A stretch of 64,000 nt of DNA from Takifugu bimaculatus (taxonomy: Eukaryota > Chordata > Actinopteri > Tetraodontiformes > Tetraodontidae): contig CP034977.1 in NCBI GenBank assembly GCA_004026145.2, positions 5,891,713 through 5,955,712 of the forward strand, given 5' to 3'. Both the position numbers and the translations under genes were made by a program. Within the stretch, counting starts at the first letter, position 1; the number at the start of each line of letters is the position of its first letter. This document shows positions 63,119-64,000 of this stretch, piece after piece. A model generated the notes under the pieces. The model searched no databases. It saw only the letters and a program-made list of their open reading frames with translations, and had not been told where the DNA came from.

Positions 63119-64000
63119 CCTCTCTCCAGGAATCAGGACCAGGGCTCTGGGATGTTCCAGGATGGAGGCGTTGAGCAGAGTGTGACGCAGGTCGCCGTCC
63201 GAGTTCGACACCTTTGAAAACCACCAACATGCCCTCAAAGATCAGGCTCCTCCGTCGCCGCGGCAACCGGTTTTTTTTTTTTAAGGCGTTACCTCGATCT
63301 TCTGCGCGCCGGCGTCGACCCAATACAGCAGCCTGCTGACGGGGTCGAAGGAGAGCGCCTCCACGTTCTGCAGGTCCTTCCTGACGACCACCTCCTGACC
63401 CGTGCTGCCGTTCAGGCACAGCCGCTGCGGGACACGGACACGGGCTCAGACGGGGGGGCGGGGCCTCCCAGGGAAGGGGCGGGGCCTCCCGGGGGAAGGG
63501 GGCGGAGCCTCGGACCTCCTCACTCACCTGGATGGTGTCCAGCGAGATGTCGGCCCAGTACAGGCAGTTCCTGTCGTAGTCGAAGTCCAGCGCCACGGCC
63601 TCCCGGAGGCCGTTGAGGGGGAGGGGCTGGTCCGTGCCCGTGGCCAGGTCGTAGCGGTGGATGGCGTTCCTCACGGCGTACAGGATGAACTCGTTACTCT
63701 CTGGAACAGCGTCCACACACGTCTTTAGCCCGTTAACCTACACGCCACCAATGAAGCTCCACACTCTTTTTTTTTTTTTTCGTTCACCTCCGACAGGACA
63801 CGGCAGCATCTCGCCGTCCAGCCTGGACTCCACGTCGCCCCCGCCGCAGCTGTCACCCTGGAACCTTCCTGTACCCTTTACTGCGGCGGTAGGCGGAGCC
63901 TACCGGACAGGGCACCGGGGGGGCGTACAGGTCGCCCGTGAACTCGGGGTCGGGGACGCACACCTGCAGGGACAGGTCGTCGCTCAGCTTGAAGCCGTAG
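56644..64000 (-). CDS. sorl1: sortilin-related receptor SorLA, 3' part (33 exons, 5' end off window)
   Basis: Type I membrane sorting receptor that moves cargo such as APP and lipoproteins between Golgi, endosomes and surface (family knowledge). The window holds about 4.6 kb of coding sequence on the - strand: end of 10CC, YWTD propeller, EGF-like module, eleven LDLR class A repeats, six FN3 domains, membrane span and tail, in the order found in human SORL1. The VPS10 domain lies beyond 64000. The stop TAG is at 56644-56646. Introns are mostly 70-150 bases with GT/AG borders. Identity to human is high: examples are GFSDDVPMVIA at the C-terminus, RALNQTAVEC, and ALDFDYDRNCLYW. Seven exons (63788-64000, 61902-62025, 61270-61381, 59769-59896, 59541-59711, 58309-58500, 57860-58025) each contain one base too many for their phase, so the gene does not translate through as given. 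See findings. The call of sorl1 is secure; whether the copy is intact is not. Confidence 0.96.
57527..57540 (-). promoter_or_regulatory. CTCF-like motif in sorl1 intron
   Basis: The - strand reads GGCCACCAGGGGGC, a full match to the CTCF core, inside the intron between exons 57617-57791 and 57325-57431. Confidence 0.45.
58229..58260. repeat. (CA)n microsatellite in sorl1 intron
   Basis: CA tract of about 32 bases directly upstream (on the - strand) of the acceptor of exon 58108-58227, where it replaces the usual pyrimidine tract by TG repeats. Confidence 0.94.
59124..59160. repeat. (TG)n microsatellite in sorl1 intron
   Basis: TG tract of about 37 bases just after the donor of exon 59167-59271. 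Confidence 0.94.
59971..62212 (-). other. sorl1: sorl1 LDLR class A repeat array (11 repeats, one per exon)
   Basis: Eleven exons of symmetric phase in transcript order: 62099-62212, 61902-62025, 61669-61788, 61454-61579, 61270-61381, 61069-61200, 60864-60995, 60658-60792, 60428-60580, 60176-60349, 59971-60099. Each has the six-cysteine pattern with the calcium-binding CDG..DC.DGSDE signature, for example KCDSDNDCGDMSDEQEC and WKCDGMDDCGDYSDEANC. The number equals that of human SORL1. The second and fifth repeats (exons 61902-62025 and 61270-61381) each contain one extra base between conserved cysteines. The others are intact. Confidence 0.93.
62282..62455 (-). other. sorl1: sorl1 EGF-like module exon
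   Basis: A single exon, entering two bases into a codon and leaving one base into the next. It encodes the EGF-like module that closes the propeller: GLNACADRPCSLLCLPQPGQ, then cysteines in CVCPDG, CQCPSGYQL and NKTCVK. Phases agree with both neighbours. Confidence 0.93.
62526..62541 (-). promoter_or_regulatory. CTCF-like motif in sorl1 intron
   Basis: The - strand reads GACCACCAGGGGGCGC, the strongest CTCF match in the window, in the intron after exon 62559-62697. Confidence 0.5.
62559..64000 (-). other. sorl1: sorl1 10CC end and YWTD beta-propeller exons
   Basis: Exons in transcript order: 63788-64000 (cut by the window), 63528-63700, 63293-63424, 63120-63211, 62759-63005, 62559-62697. 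The first encodes YGFKLSDDLSLQVCVPDPEF and PPVPCPVGS, the C-terminal part of the 10CC region. The others carry LDLR class B (YWTD) repeats: NCLYWADISLDTI, RLLYWVDAG, LMFWTDWGD, WLYWTEAY and ELYWDDWS. In SorLA the propeller packs beside the VPS10 domain. The first exon has one extra base near 63857-63861, which otherwise leads to a TGA. Confidence 0.93.
63074..63115. repeat. (TG)n microsatellite in sorl1 intron
   Basis: GT tract of about 42 bases, right behind the donor of exon 63120-63211. Confidence 0.95.

Overview
The window looks like nuclear DNA of a teleost fish, probably a percomorph. The genes have very short introns (about 70-230 bases), the spacers are crowded with (CA)n/(TG)n and homopolymer tracts, and one spacer carries a recognisable teleost interspersed repeat. 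Two protein genes, both cut by the window edges, flank about 52 kb with no convincing protein-coding exon. The middle holds a conserved microRNA cluster.

Left end (1-4415, + strand): the 3' two-fifths of an alpha-2-macroglobulin-like protease inhibitor gene. Nineteen or twenty exons keep phase throughout, from the end of the bait region through the thioester domain to the receptor-binding domain. A 100-base run of N (4927-5026) follows, and base composition changes abruptly across it.

Middle (about 5-56 kb): GC-rich DNA to about 31 kb, then mixed DNA with AT-rich islands near 31.8-33.4 kb and 49.9-53.3 kb. Three + strand microRNA hairpins lie in the order mir-100 (21.87 kb), let-7a (23.79 kb), mir-125b (28.09 kb). 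This matches the vertebrate mir-100/let-7a-2/mir-125b-1 cluster, hosted in human by the lncRNA MIR100HG. Possible parts of a host transcript are a CCAAT/E-box/YY1 promoter-like block near 7.26-7.43 kb, a candidate exon at 27480-27538, and poly(A) signals near 30.64 and 30.92 kb. Other items include a 14-bp-periodic array of cAMP response elements (33539-33588), a composite 56-bp minisatellite (51313-51678) grown next to an AT-rich tandem array (50757-51312), and CTCF-like motifs.

Right end (56644-64000, - strand): the 3' part of sorl1 (SorLA/LR11) in 33 exons: end of the 10CC module, YWTD propeller, EGF-like module, eleven LDLR class A repeats, six FN3 domains, membrane span and a complete sorting tail. 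The convergent arrangement of the microRNA cluster and sorl1 is the same as in human. Seven sorl1 exons each carry one extra base relative to the phase of their neighbours and to the protein family. All seven extra bases can be placed at a CAGG/CCTG tetranucleotide. This is the strangest feature of the window. It is either a systematic sequence error or early decay of this copy.
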